The position numbers were made by a program, and so were the translations under genes. Of a DNA stretch of 64,000 bases, positions 16,818 through 24,909 are shown in pieces. The stretch's first letter is position 1, and each line of letters starts with the position of its first letter. Under the pieces are notes generated by a model, which did not search any database, was not told the origin of the DNA, and saw only the letters and a program-made list of their open reading frames with translations. Source of the DNA: JACCXM01 sp046328335 (GTDB lineage: Bacteria > Chloroflexota > Chloroflexia > Thermomicrobiales > UBA6265); NCBI GenBank assembly GCA_046328335.1, contig JAXLWU010000003.1:1-64000 (forward strand). The letters run 5' to 3'.

Positions 16818-16982
16818 GGTGGGTCTGGCGGTTATGGCGCGGCCAGTACTCGACGCTGAGAAGGGCTTTTGAGCCACATGGTTCGAGACTTCGTCGAGCA
16901 GGAGAGGAGCAGATCCAGTCTCGATCGAGGCTGATGTCTCATATGCGATTCGGACAATCACTGTCGTTGACTCGCGAGGCCG

Positions 16983-17045
16983 GCCCTCACCCCCAACCCC
17001 GGCCCCGGAGGGAGGAGTCTCCCTGTGCGCAGGGAGAGGGGCTCT
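16983..17045 (+). repeat. CCCTCACCCC / GGGAGAGGGG hairpin element
   Basis: Begins CCCTCACCCCCAACCCC and ends CAGGGAGAGGGGCTC, with an internal CTCCCTGTGCGCAGGGAG stem. It is related to the hairpins at 3219-3262 and 54030-54081. This copy is not next to a binding-protein gene. Confidence 0.55.
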
Positions 17046-17222
17046 CGGGCGACTTCGGTGCCGATTCGGTGCGAATCCCCGATTTCGGTCGCACTTCCCC
17101 TTGTGAGTCCTTGTTGGGGAGAGGGGCTTGCCGTTACTTGACGCGCGACGATTGCGAGAGTGTTTATCCAGGTTGGGTATCAGGGAGGGGACATTGGCAG
17201 CCAGATCGTTCCGACGTAAGGA

Positions 17223-17244
17223 ACCAGGGGTGAGCCACCCTGGT
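17223..17244 (-). terminator. Probable terminator hairpin after the cupin gene
   Basis: On the minus strand ACCAGGGTGGCTCACCCCTGGT forms a stem with one bulged base directly after the cupin stop at 17245, followed by TTCCTTA. It would end the operon that starts upstream with the sugar genes. Confidence 0.45.
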
Positions 17245-17604
17245 CTAGTCCGGCGCTTCGAACCATTCGGCGGCGCCGACATTGGTGACACTGAGATGGG
17301 TCATGTCGTGACCGGGGGCGGCGCCGTGCCAGTGGCGCTCCATCGGGGCGGCGTGGACGAGATCGCCCGGGCCGACGGTGTATTCCTCGTCCGCCGTGCC
17401 AACGCGCCCCTGCCCTTCCAGAATGTAGAGCAGTTGCTCGCCAGGATGAATGTGCCAGTGGGTGCGCGAGCCATTCTCGAAGTGAACGACGCTCACCGCC
17501 ATCCCGCCGGGTTGCTGCGGGCCCATCATGCGCATCAACCGGGTCTGCCCGGTGAACGCCCCGATTGTTTCCCGGGTCGCCTGATCGGCCCGCACCACCT
17601 TCAT
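17245..17604 (-). CDS. Cupin-domain protein
   Basis: Single-domain cupin beta-barrel of 119 residues. Metal-binding motif 1 reads H-W-H-I-H-P-G-E-Q-L-L-Y-I-L-E-G (G-x5-H-x-H-x3,4-E-x6-G pattern). Motif 2 contains P-G-D-L-V-H-A-A-P with later His in M-E-R-H-W-H-G-A. It probably binds a divalent metal and may isomerise a sugar or act as a small dioxygenase; sequence does not decide. The ATG at 17604 with GGGAGG upstream is chosen over a TTG two codons earlier. It is the last gene of the sugar operon, 28 bases after the isomerase stop. Confidence 0.85.
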   Translation of the reverse strand: MKVVRADQATRETIGAFTGQTRLMRMMGPQQPGGMAVSVVHFENGSRTHWHIHPGEQLLYILEGQGRVGTADEEYTVGPGDLVHAAPMERHWHGAAPGHDMTHLSVTNVGAAEWFEAPD

Positions 17605-17632
17605 CAACAACCTCCCATCCCTGACGTGATTC

Positions 17633-18556
17633 CTAAGCGTTGACGTTGAGTTTGAGACCGAGTTCCTGCGTCATGTAGTCGACGCTTTCCGCGCAACTCT
17701 GCTCGGCCGATTTTTCTGAAGCGTCGAGTTCGATGATAACCAATCCATCGTAGTCGTTCGCAAGGAGAATGTCGGTCATTTCCGGCAGGTCGATGACACC
17801 TGCGCCGAGTTCGCAGAAGGAGAGATACCGGTCATAGCCACTGAGGTTCTCCGCGCCCGCCTTGCAGTCCTTGTAATGGACGTAGTCGACATGGTCGATG
17901 TAGTCGCGCAAGATTGCGACTGGATCGCTGCCGGCGATGTAGAGATGGGTCGGGTCGATGCAGAGTCCGACCAGGTCGGTGTCGACGACGGCCATGAAGC
18001 GGTCGAGTTGGTCGCGCGTTTCGATGAAGCAGTCGAGATGGGGGTGATAGACGGTGCGAATGCCGAGTTTGTTCGTGTACGCCCCAATCTCTTCCAGCGC
18101 GCGCGCGAACGCCTGGTACTCGGCGTCGGTGTGGGGACGATCGCGGGCAGGGGGACCGCCGCCGGCAACCAGGATGTTGGCGCCATGGCCCTTGAGCAGA
18201 CGGGCAACCGTGATCATCACATCGCGTTCGTATGGCCAGATCTTGGGATTGATGTAGTTCGGATTGGCGTAGAGCGAGGCGAGTCGCAAGCCGTAGTCCT
18301 CTTGCGCCCGGCTGAAGTTCGCAAAGCGCTGCAGAATATCGACATCGCTGATGAAGACCGGTGGACCGGGATCGCCAAGCGACATGTTGCGGCGGGCGAA
18401 GTCGCTGCTCAGGCTGTCCATGATCAGCGCTTCGAACCAGCGAAAACCGATCTGGGAGAGAAAGGCGAAGGCGTCCTCATGCGGCAGGCCGGCAAGATCC
18501 CAAGTATTGAGGTGATAGCCGATGTCAAACCGCTGCGGATGGTCTGTCGTTGGCAT
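17633..18556 (-). CDS. Sugar phosphate isomerase/epimerase-like TIM-barrel protein
   Basis: Xylose isomerase-like TIM barrel (AP endonuclease family 2 superfamily), 307 residues. Typical elements are I-G-F-R-W-F-E-A early, Y-H-P-H-L-D-C-F-I-E-T in the middle, L-C-I-D-P-T-H-L-Y-I-A-G, V-D-Y-V-H-Y-K-D and the C-terminal I-I-E-L-D-A-S. The His, Asp and Glu residues at strand ends fit a divalent metal site. The ATG at 18556 follows GAAGGAGAG. It lies downstream of the binding protein (stop 18773) and upstream of the cupin, so it probably acts on the imported sugar. Related to IolE/IolI-type enzymes. Confidence 0.88.
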   Translation of the reverse strand: MPTTDHPQRFDIGYHLNTWDLAGLPHEDAFAFLSQIGFRWFEALIMDSLSSDFARRNMSLGDPGPPVFISDVDILQRFANFSRAQEDYGLRLASLYANPNYINPKIWPYERDVMITVARLLKGHGANILVAGGGPPARDRPHTDAEYQAFARALEEIGAYTNKLGIRTVYHPHLDCFIETRDQLDRFMAVVDTDLVGLCIDPTHLYIAGSDPVAILRDYIDHVDYVHYKDCKAGAENLSGYDRYLSFCELGAGVIDLPEMTDILLANDYDGLVIIELDASEKSAEQSCAESVDYMTQELGLKLNVNA

Positions 18557-18612
18557 GCCGTTGGTCTCTCCTTCGGTTGATTCCGGTTGTGATATCGCGC
18601 CGTACACCCATG

Positions 18613-18699
18613 GTGTCGTTCCGAGCCAGCGCGAGGAATCTCGTCGTCCGTTGCGAGCGTGGTTCGCACCGAGGTCCCTCCCGCGGTCGGCACGACACG
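18613..18699 (+). repeat. Dispersed palindromic repeat, copy 4
   Basis: Left end GTGTCGTTCCGAGCCAGCGC and right end CGGTCGGCACGACAC. It lies in the gap between the sugar-binding-protein gene and the isomerase gene, next to the 26-bp palindrome at 18736. Confidence 0.75.
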
Positions 18700-18735
18700 C
18701 CTTCCTCCGTTCGCTCCAAGGAAGCAGGCCGAATA

Positions 18736-18761
18736 CCGCGCCGGGCCATGGCCCGGCGCGG
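18736..18761. terminator. 26-bp perfect palindrome after a binding-protein gene
   Basis: CCGCGCCGGGCCA (18736-18748) is followed directly by its exact reverse complement to 18761. It begins 12 bases after the stop codon of the binding-protein gene (18773). It can form a very stable RNA hairpin. No U-tract is present, so partial termination or 3'-end protection of the upstream message is more likely than full termination. Confidence 0.65.
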
Positions 18762-18772
18762 CGGAGTGCCCG

Positions 18773-20116
18773 TTAGGGATAGGTGTAGCCATCGGCGACG
18801 AGGTCGTCGTACGCCTGCTGTACCTGGGCCGCGCCTTCCTCAGGGGTCAAGGTGCCACCGACGACACCCTGGATCGCCGCCTGATAGGCGTCGTTGATCT
18901 CGGTCGGCCAGATCCAGTCGAGGAAGCGAATGGTGTTCGGGTAGGTCGTCTCGCGCAAAGACTTGGCGACGTCGGTATCGGCCACCGGGACCCCGACGAT
19001 CGACGCGGCGATCGGCGATTCGGTCGCCAGATAGATGCTCGCCACCTCGGGGCGGGTCAGATACTCGATGAACTTGATCGCCGCCGGGAGGTGGTCTTCC
19101 GCGATCCCGCTGTAGACGCAGATGCCGTTGTCTGGACCACCACCGTGGCGTGGCTCACCGGCCGCGCCCTCCATCTTCGGGAAGGGAAAGACGCCGTAGG
19201 TGAAGTCCTTGACATTCTCGGCGAGCCACGGAAGTTCCCAGGTGCCGCCGTAGTAAATGGCGCTTTTCTGTGTGGCAAACGCCGAGCGCATCCCGTCCCA
19301 ATCGACCGTCAGCGAGTCCTTGCTGAGGATGCCGTCGGTGATGAACTGGCCGATGGCCGCCAGTGCCGCCACATCTTCCGGATCGGTGAACTTCGTCTCG
19401 CCGCGGAGATTGCTTTCGGTCTTGGCGATTGGGTCGGCCATCGTCTGGGACGAGGTCTCGAAGTACCACATCGGCCACATCCAGGGGTTCTTGCCCTGGT
19501 GGAGGATGGGGATGTACCCCGCGTCAGTGAGGGTCTTGGCGATGGCCTTGAAATCCTCGTAGGTCTGCGGCGGCTCGATCCCGAGTTTCTTGAAGACATC
19601 GACGTTGTAATAGAAGGTCGACGTGGAGAGGGTCGAGATCGGAATGCCGTACACCTTGCCGCCGACCGTGTAGGCGCCGAGCGCGGCGGGATCGATGCGA
19701 TCCTGGAAGTCCGCGATATCGGCGGTGATGTCCTTGACGACCCCACGGCGAACATAGGTCCCGTTCGTGGGATTGGCGGCGCACGCGATGAGATCCATCG
19801 CCTCCCCGGCGAGGTGGGCCGTCATCAGGCGGGTCGTGGCCTCCTCGATCGGGCCCTGCGCGTCCCAGACGACATCGGCAACGTCCGGGTTCTCGGCGAG
19901 AAAGCCATCGATGACTTTCTTCTGAATCTCCTGGCGCTGTTCCTCGGTGGCTTGCGGCGCCAACTGATCGAGCGAACTGGGTCCAAAGACCTTGAGCGTG
20001 ATGCCGTCGCCCTGCGCGCCAGCGCGCATGGTGAGGCCCGGCATGGCGACGAGAAACGCCAGCACGACCAGCCAGGCAAGCGATTTCTGGAATGAGCGGC
20101 GAGTAAACAGAGGCAT
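18773..20116 (-). CDS. Sugar ABC transporter substrate-binding protein (Tat signal)
   Basis: Extracellular CUT1-type solute-binding protein, 447 residues. The N-terminus has the Tat consensus T-R-R-S-F-Q-K (residues 5-11) followed by a hydrophobic stretch ending M-R-A-G-A-Q-G. Family features include Y-G-I-P-I-S-T-L-S-T-S-T-F-Y-Y-N and I-L-H-Q-G-K-N-P-W-M-W-P-M-W-Y. The ATG at 20116 has an AGGAGG site. Its permeases are probably those at 22467-24314, with two dehydrogenase/epimerase genes in between. This is an unusual split order. Confidence 0.9.
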   Translation of the reverse strand: MPLFTRRSFQKSLAWLVVLAFLVAMPGLTMRAGAQGDGITLKVFGPSSLDQLAPQATEEQRQEIQKKVIDGFLAENPDVADVVWDAQGPIEEATTRLMTAHLAGEAMDLIACAANPTNGTYVRRGVVKDITADIADFQDRIDPAALGAYTVGGKVYGIPISTLSTSTFYYNVDVFKKLGIEPPQTYEDFKAIAKTLTDAGYIPILHQGKNPWMWPMWYFETSSQTMADPIAKTESNLRGETKFTDPEDVAALAAIGQFITDGILSKDSLTVDWDGMRSAFATQKSAIYYGGTWELPWLAENVKDFTYGVFPFPKMEGAAGEPRHGGGPDNGICVYSGIAEDHLPAAIKFIEYLTRPEVASIYLATESPIAASIVGVPVADTDVAKSLRETTYPNTIRFLDWIWPTEINDAYQAAIQGVVGGTLTPEEGAAQVQQAYDDLVADGYTYP

Positions 20117-20229
20117 CGTGTCCTCCTGACCGCGAAGCGGGGTTCGAGTGAAACGCGACGTGCACAGGCGTGCATTCACCGAGAACGCCAGATGGCGCAA
20201 GGGTGGGGCGCGAGTCTGTGGCGCCCTGG

Positions 20230-21111
20230 TCACAGCTCACCTCCTGGAACGGCGCCGGTCAGACCGTCATCGCGCCAGGAATGTTTCGCTCTGAAGCCAA
20301 GGAGACGTTCGGCGCTGGTTGAATCGAAGAATGAGTCGTAGTTGCCGAACTGGTCGCGAAGCGGAACCGAAGGATAGTACGTCGCGGCGAGATCACGGGA
20401 TGGGATGGGCATGAAGGTGTCAGGCGCGGCGACGAAAGCGGCAGCGTGACCTTCGATCTCGGCTGCGAGGGAAAGGCGCACCGCCTCGCCGACATCCCGG
20501 GTGTCGATGTAACTCCAGAGGTTGGAGGCCCCTGCGGCGGGATCGTTCCACATCGGTTGCAGTTGGGCGGCAAATGTCCGTGGGGTGTGAATCCAGGCGA
20601 GCCTGAGGCTGACAACCGAGAGATGACCGCGACGAGCGAACCCCGCGGCAAGATCTTCCCCGATGGTCTTGGAGAGGGCGTAGGCGTCCTGCGGCTGTCG
20701 CGGGTGCGCCTCGTCGATCGGAAAGTACTCTGGGTCGAAGGGCTTTTCGTGGAAGGGGTAGCCGATCACCGAAACGCTCGAGGCGTAGACGATACGCGAA
20801 ATCCCAAGCGCGTTCGCTGCCTCGAAAACGTTGAAAGAACCCATCACGTTGGTGCGGAAGACCACGTCCGGCGTGTCGAAGGTGGGGCGGGGGATGGCCC
20901 CGAAATGGACGACGGCGTCGGCGCCACGCAGGGCGCCATAGACCTGACCCAGGTCGGTCAGATCGGCGCGCCGAAACGGGGCAGCGCCTTCCTGAGGCAC
21001 GAGATCGACATTGGTGACCGCATAGCCGTGGTCCACGAGGTCGGCCACGACCGCCCGGCCCGCCAACCCGCTGCCGCCGGTGACGACAACCCGGCGCGGC
21101 TGGTCAGCCAT
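20230..21111 (-). CDS. NAD-dependent epimerase/dehydratase (extended SDR)
   Basis: Extended short-chain dehydrogenase, 293 residues. The nucleotide motif is V-V-V-T-G-G-S-G-L-A-G-R at residues 8-19, the Ser of the active site is in Y-A-S-S-V-S-V-I-G, and the Tyr/Lys pair is in Y-A-L-S-K-T-I-G-E-D. The family includes UDP-glucose 4-epimerase and uronate dehydrogenase; the ligand is not clear, and the short C-terminal region fits uronate/aldose dehydrogenase-like members. The ATG at 21111 overlaps the upstream Gfo/Idh gene stop by 8 bases, so the two are translationally coupled. A longer frame upstream has no homology and was not used. Confidence 0.88.
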   Translation of the reverse strand: MADQPRRVVVTGGSGLAGRAVVADLVDHGYAVTNVDLVPQEGAAPFRRADLTDLGQVYGALRGADAVVHFGAIPRPTFDTPDVVFRTNVMGSFNVFEAANALGISRIVYASSVSVIGYPFHEKPFDPEYFPIDEAHPRQPQDAYALSKTIGEDLAAGFARRGHLSVVSLRLAWIHTPRTFAAQLQPMWNDPAAGASNLWSYIDTRDVGEAVRLSLAAEIEGHAAAFVAAPDTFMPIPSRDLAATYYPSVPLRDQFGNYDSFFDSTSAERLLGFRAKHSWRDDGLTGAVPGGEL

Positions 21112-22180
21112 TGCTGGAACCGACTGGAATAGCGCGGACCATGTCGATCGCCAGAGCCACGTCGGCGCGGGCGTCTGCCAGCGTGGTGCGCGGCGGTGTG
21201 CCATTTCGTACGCAGTCGTAGAAATGAAGCCACTCACGGCGGAACGATTCCTGGTTGGAGACGGGAATCTCCGTGCGGTACGGTGATCCTTCCGCGTTGC
21301 CACGAATGTTGACCGTGGTGGCGGCGTATGGGACGTAGGGGTTGGGGAAGGCAATCTCGATGATCTCGTCCTCGCCCCAGGCGGTCAGTTGCTCGTCGAA
21401 CCAGAGATAGCGAGAGCCGACCGCGGCCTCGAACACGCAGCGCCGGCCCTCACCGTAATCGAGCACGGAGAGGATTTGTAGCGGTGCGATCGCGTCGCTG
21501 TAGAGCACCCCGCGTGGTGGTCCGAAGGCGCCGCGCAGGATGGTGAGGTCGTGACTGGAGAGCATCAGCACCATGCCGTAGAGCGATGCAAGGTGGGCAT
21601 GGGATTCGCCGAGCGCGGCGCGCTGCGCGGCTTCGATACTCGCCTGTTGGGTGGCCGCCTGGTCGGCGGGGAGGTCCTCGGCGGTGACGAGGGTAAAAAG
21701 GGTCGGGTGGACGCCGAAATCGCCCGCGAAGTCATGAACGCGGATCAGGCTGACGCCCTTCATCGCCTGCATTCGAGCAGCGCCGTATTCGTATCCGGGG
21801 TCATAGCGTTTCATGTAGCCGATCATGGCGGTCACGCCGGCGTGTTCGACCGCGCTGATAACCCGATCGGCGTCGGCAAGGGAGAACGCGAGTGGCTTTT
21901 CAATGAAGAGATGCTTGCCCGCTTCGGCGGCGGCAATCGCCACGGGTGGGTGATCCATGGTCAGAACCGCGACCACATCGATGCCATCGCGAGCGATCAG
22001 TTCGCGAAAGTCGTTCGTTCGAAACGGAACGTGATAGCGCTCGCCGACCGCCGCGACGACGCGCGGTGAGAGATCGCAGATCGCATCGAGCCGGAATTGC
22101 GGCAGTTCGGCGAGGAATGGCAGATGCATGATCTGGGCGATCTGGCCGCAGCCGACTACACCTACGCGCAATGGGTCCAC
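21104..22180 (-). CDS. Gfo/Idh/MocA-family sugar oxidoreductase
   Basis: NAD(P)-dependent dehydrogenase for a sugar or inositol, 358 residues. The Rossmann motif G-V-V-G-C-G-Q-I-A-Q is at residues 7-16 and the catalytic Lys is in H-L-F-I-E-K-P-L-A-F-S. The C-terminal alpha/beta domain ends at V-R-A-I-P-V. The start is a GTG at 22180, supported by GGGAGGTGAC directly upstream. It is coupled to the epimerase gene, and both lie between the binding protein and the permeases of one import system, so they probably process the imported sugar. Confidence 0.9.
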   Translation of the reverse strand: MDPLRVGVVGCGQIAQIMHLPFLAELPQFRLDAICDLSPRVVAAVGERYHVPFRTNDFRELIARDGIDVVAVLTMDHPPVAIAAAEAGKHLFIEKPLAFSLADADRVISAVEHAGVTAMIGYMKRYDPGYEYGAARMQAMKGVSLIRVHDFAGDFGVHPTLFTLVTAEDLPADQAATQQASIEAAQRAALGESHAHLASLYGMVLMLSSHDLTILRGAFGPPRGVLYSDAIAPLQILSVLDYGEGRRCVFEAAVGSRYLWFDEQLTAWGEDEIIEIAFPNPYVPYAATTVNIRGNAEGSPYRTEIPVSNQESFRREWLHFYDCVRNGTPPRTTLADARADVALAIDMVRAIPVGSSNG

Positions 22181-22239
22181 GTCACCTCCCGTTCGAATGG
22201 CACGGCCTTCATACTGGACTCCAGCGAAGGGGGCATAGG

Positions 22240-22323
22240 GTGTCGTCCCGACCGCAGGAGGGATCTCGTTGGTCCTGTTAGCCGCAACCGACGAGATTCC
22301 TCACGTTCGTCCGGAATGACACA
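22240..22323 (-). repeat. Dispersed palindromic repeat, copy 5 (reversed)
   Basis: Same family as copies 1-4 in the opposite orientation: starts TGTCGTCCCGACCGCAGGAG and ends TTCGTCCGGAATGACAC. It lies upstream of the Gfo/Idh gene. A further stretch at 22355-22392 (GCGGGCAACGCAGGCGTCGC) looks like part of another repeat but has no second copy here. Confidence 0.7.
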
Positions 22324-22466
22324 GGTTGTGGTGGCACTATCGGTATGCCTCCTTGTCGTTGATGCGGGCAACGCAGGCGTCGCCCCTACGTGACTTGCTT
22401 TCGCTGCCGTCGCCGGATGCCCGCGGGCGTCGCCTGATTGCCGATGGGAACGCGAGCGCTTCACGA

Positions 22467-23339
22467 TCAGCCCTTCAGGGCGCCAGCGGTCAAACCGGCG
22501 ATGAATTGCCGCTGCATGGCGACATACAGCACGATCACGGGAAGGGTGATGGTGGTCAGTGCCGCGAAATAGAGCGTCCATTCCGATTGGTAGCGGGAGA
22601 AGAACTCGACCAGACCGAGCGGAATCGTCTGGCGCTCCGGATCGCGAATGAAGATGAACGCGAGGAAGAACTCGTTCCAGATTTCCATCCCCTGGAAGAT
22701 GGCGATCGTTGCCAGGCCCGGTCGGGCGAGGGGAAGGATGACCTGGAGAAAGACCTGGAAGCGGTTGGCGCCGTCGACGAGCGCGGCATCCTCCAGTTCA
22801 GCCGGGATGGAGAGAAAGAACGCGCGCAGGACAAAGATGCTGAAGGCGGCGCCGGTGGCGGCATAGACCAGGATGAGGCCAAGACGAGAGTTCAAAAGTC
22901 CGAGGTTCTTGACGATCAGGAAGAGTGGGATCAGCGTTGTCTGGGGAGGAACCATCATCAGGGCGAGGATGGCGAGGAACAACACCTTGCCGCCGGGCAG
23001 CGCGAGCCGGGCGAGCGCGTACGCTGCCGGTGTCGCGACGACGAGGAGGAGCATGATGCTGGCGGCGGTGACGAGCATGCTGTTGCCGATGCGGGTGCCG
23101 AGAGAACCAATCTCCCAAGCAGCCGGATAGTTGGCCCACTGCACGACGGCGGGCGGTCCCCAGATGTTGGTGAAGAGATCCTCGTTGCTCTTGAGCGAAC
23201 CGAAAATCATCCAGAGAATGGGATAGACCGTCTGCACCGCAAAGATCGTGAGCACAGCGTAGATCGCGATCAGCCAGATCGTGGATTGGCGCGAGCCCGG
23301 AATCGGCTCCTGTCCACTTGCTGATCCCCCAATGCTCAC
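22467..23339 (-). CDS. Carbohydrate ABC transporter permease, MalG type
   Basis: CUT1 permease, 290 residues, about six membrane segments. The EAA loop reads L-E-D-A-A-L-V-D-G-A-N-R with V-I-L-P-L-A-R-P-G. The C-terminus ends A-G-L-T-A-G-A-L-K-G, typical of MalG-type proteins. It follows the MalF-type gene by 15 bases. It probably works with the Tat-exported binding protein at 18773-20116. No ATPase is nearby. Confidence 0.92.
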   Translation of the reverse strand: MSIGGSASGQEPIPGSRQSTIWLIAIYAVLTIFAVQTVYPILWMIFGSLKSNEDLFTNIWGPPAVVQWANYPAAWEIGSLGTRIGNSMLVTAASIMLLLVVATPAAYALARLALPGGKVLFLAILALMMVPPQTTLIPLFLIVKNLGLLNSRLGLILVYAATGAAFSIFVLRAFFLSIPAELEDAALVDGANRFQVFLQVILPLARPGLATIAIFQGMEIWNEFFLAFIFIRDPERQTIPLGLVEFFSRYQSEWTLYFAALTTITLPVIVLYVAMQRQFIAGLTAGALKG

Positions 23340-23354
23340 CGCGTCACCTCTGCC

Positions 23355-24314
23355 CTACTGGATGTCGTGCGTGCCGGCGCGAGCAGCCCGGATGTAGACG
23401 GCGGAGATGAGCGCGACGATGATGAAGAGCACGTATCCCATCGCGGCGCTGTAGCCCAGGTTTCCCTGGCGGAACGCCTGGGCCACCATGTGCGTGAGCA
23501 CCACTTCCGTCTGATGGTTCGGGCCACCCCCAGTCATGACGTAGACCAGATCGAAATTGCGGACGAAGGCGCCATTGAGCGCGAGCAGCACGTTGACGAA
23601 GGTCACCGGCGCCAGCAGCGGCAACGTGACATCGAGGAGGCGGCGCCAGCGTCCGGCGCCGTCGATCGTGGCGGCCTCGAGCAGGTCGCGCGGAATGGTT
23701 TGCAGCCCGGCGAGATAAAGGACCATGTGAAAACCGGTCCACTTCCAGATGTCGACGGCGATGATCGCCCAGAGCGCGGTGGTGGGATCGGCCAGCCACG
23801 GGCGAGCGAGATGGCCGAGCCCGAGGGCGTTCAATCCGGCGTCGAGCAGCCCGAATGTCGGGTTGTAGATCCACGACCAGAGGAGCCCGATCACCACGAA
23901 CGACATCGTGACCGGCAGGAAGAGCGCAGTGCGAAAGACGATGCTGGCGCGCAGTTTCATATTGACGAGCAGGGCGAGGAAGAGCCCGAGGACGTTCTTG
24001 CCAATCACCACGGAGACGGCAAAGATCACGTTGTTGGTCAGTGCCTGGCGAAAGATGCGGTCACGCTCCCAGAGCCGGATGTAGTTGTCCAGACCGACGA
24101 ACTGGGGAGGCTCAAAACCATTCCAGCGCAGGAGACTGAGATAGAGACCGTAGATGACTGGGGCGACGACGAAGACGATGAGGAGCACCGCGGCCGGCAT
24201 GATCATCGCATAGCCGGACAGCGCATACCGCGCGCGTAACCAGCGCGTCCGCGTGCTCTCCACACGGGGCAATGGCGACGGCGGATTCGCCGGCAACGCG
24301 CTAGCGGAGTCCAT
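23355..24314 (-). CDS. Carbohydrate ABC transporter permease, MalF type
   Basis: CUT1 permease, 319 residues, with six membrane segments beginning at about residue 35. The EAA loop reads L-E-A-A-T-I-D-G-A-G-R with V-T-L-P-L-L-A-P. The ATG at 24314 overlaps the end of the PF06684 gene by 14 bases, suggesting coupling; the frame stays open far upstream, but that part is the antisense of the neighbouring gene's own coding sequence and is not used. N-terminal ~20 residues are Pro/Ser-rich. Confidence 0.9.
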   Translation of the reverse strand: MDSASALPANPPSPLPRVESTRTRWLRARYALSGYAMIMPAAVLLIVFVVAPVIYGLYLSLLRWNGFEPPQFVGLDNYIRLWERDRIFRQALTNNVIFAVSVVIGKNVLGLFLALLVNMKLRASIVFRTALFLPVTMSFVVIGLLWSWIYNPTFGLLDAGLNALGLGHLARPWLADPTTALWAIIAVDIWKWTGFHMVLYLAGLQTIPRDLLEAATIDGAGRWRRLLDVTLPLLAPVTFVNVLLALNGAFVRNFDLVYVMTGGGPNHQTEVVLTHMVAQAFRQGNLGYSAAMGYVLFIIVALISAVYIRAARAGTHDIQ

Positions 24315-24882
24315 CGACCCCGGTGACCTCGTCGAGTTGCAACCCGCCGACCCGGGCCAACGGGCGTCCACCGGTCGAAAGTGCAGCGATGACGACGATT
24401 TCGTCCGCGCGGGGCGCCGCGGGCACCCGCACTTCAAAGGCATCGAAATGGCTGCGGACGAAGGCCGCGTCCTTGAAGTGGAGGGGGACGTCGATCGCGT
24501 CGCCAGGCCCCCCCATCTTCTTGGCGGAAGGGATGATGGCCTTGCCGCCGCCGATGACTTGGCGCATTGGGGCACCGAATTTGGGGTGCATCAGCGCCGC
24601 GGCGTGCTCCAGTTCGCCATCCAGACCGACGATCGCCGCCTTGCCGAAACTCTCCGCCGGTAAATCGCCGAGGAGCGCGGCGGCGCGGCGGGTCAATTCC
24701 CCGCCGAGGAACTCCCCGGCGGCGATCAGGTCCGTGAGGTCCTCGACATAGCGGCCGGCATACGGATTGGCGATGACCGCGGCGACAGCCGCGCGGCGTA
24801 CGGGACGAAGCGGTTCGCGGCCGGCCTCGCGCAGGATTTCCTCGGAGCAGGCGAAGTAGCGGCGAACGTCGAGTGTTGTCAT
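24301..24882 (-). CDS. PF06684 'amino acid synthesis' family protein
   Basis: 193 residues. Matches the poorly characterised AA_synth/DUF1185 family: R-R-Y-F-A-C-S-E-E-I-L-R-E-A-G near the start, then A-A-V-I-A-N-P-Y-A-G-R-Y, and G-L-D-G-E-L-E-H-A-A-A-L-M-H-P with G-G-G-K-A-I-I-P-S in the middle. No catalytic role is established for the family. It sits between the luciferase-like gene and a sugar permease, and overlaps the latter by 14 bases. Its constant neighbours here (flavin oxidoreductase, amidohydrolase) suggest a part in breakdown of a nitrogen compound; this is inference. Confidence 0.8.
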   Translation of the reverse strand: MTTLDVRRYFACSEEILREAGREPLRPVRRAAVAAVIANPYAGRYVEDLTDLIAAGEFLGGELTRRAAALLGDLPAESFGKAAIVGLDGELEHAAALMHPKFGAPMRQVIGGGKAIIPSAKKMGGPGDAIDVPLHFKDAAFVRSHFDAFEVRVPAAPRADEIVVIAALSTGGRPLARVGGLQLDEVTGVDGLR

Positions 24883-24909
24883 TGGCGCGTGTTCCCTCCT
24901 GTCTGCAGT

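Larger units (their letters stand above)
16587..17222. other. Gene-free 640-bp region with repeats
   Basis: Holds the dispersed palindrome at 16732-16817 and a CCCTCACCCC...GGGAGAGGGG element at 16983-17045. The rest shows no gene-like frame. It should also contain the promoter of the ThDP enzyme, which was not recognised. Confidence 0.6.

Noticed and set aside
16587..17291. Upstream extension of the ThDP enzyme frame to 17291
   Set aside because: The added part crosses a dispersed repeat and a hairpin element and overlaps the cupin gene; the GTG at 16586 has a strong ribosome site and starts the domain.
24314..24575. Upstream extension of the MalF-type permease to 24575
   Set aside because: This part lies inside the PF06684 gene in another frame and is Arg/Ser/Pro-rich without a membrane segment; the ATG at 24314 gives a normal-length permease.
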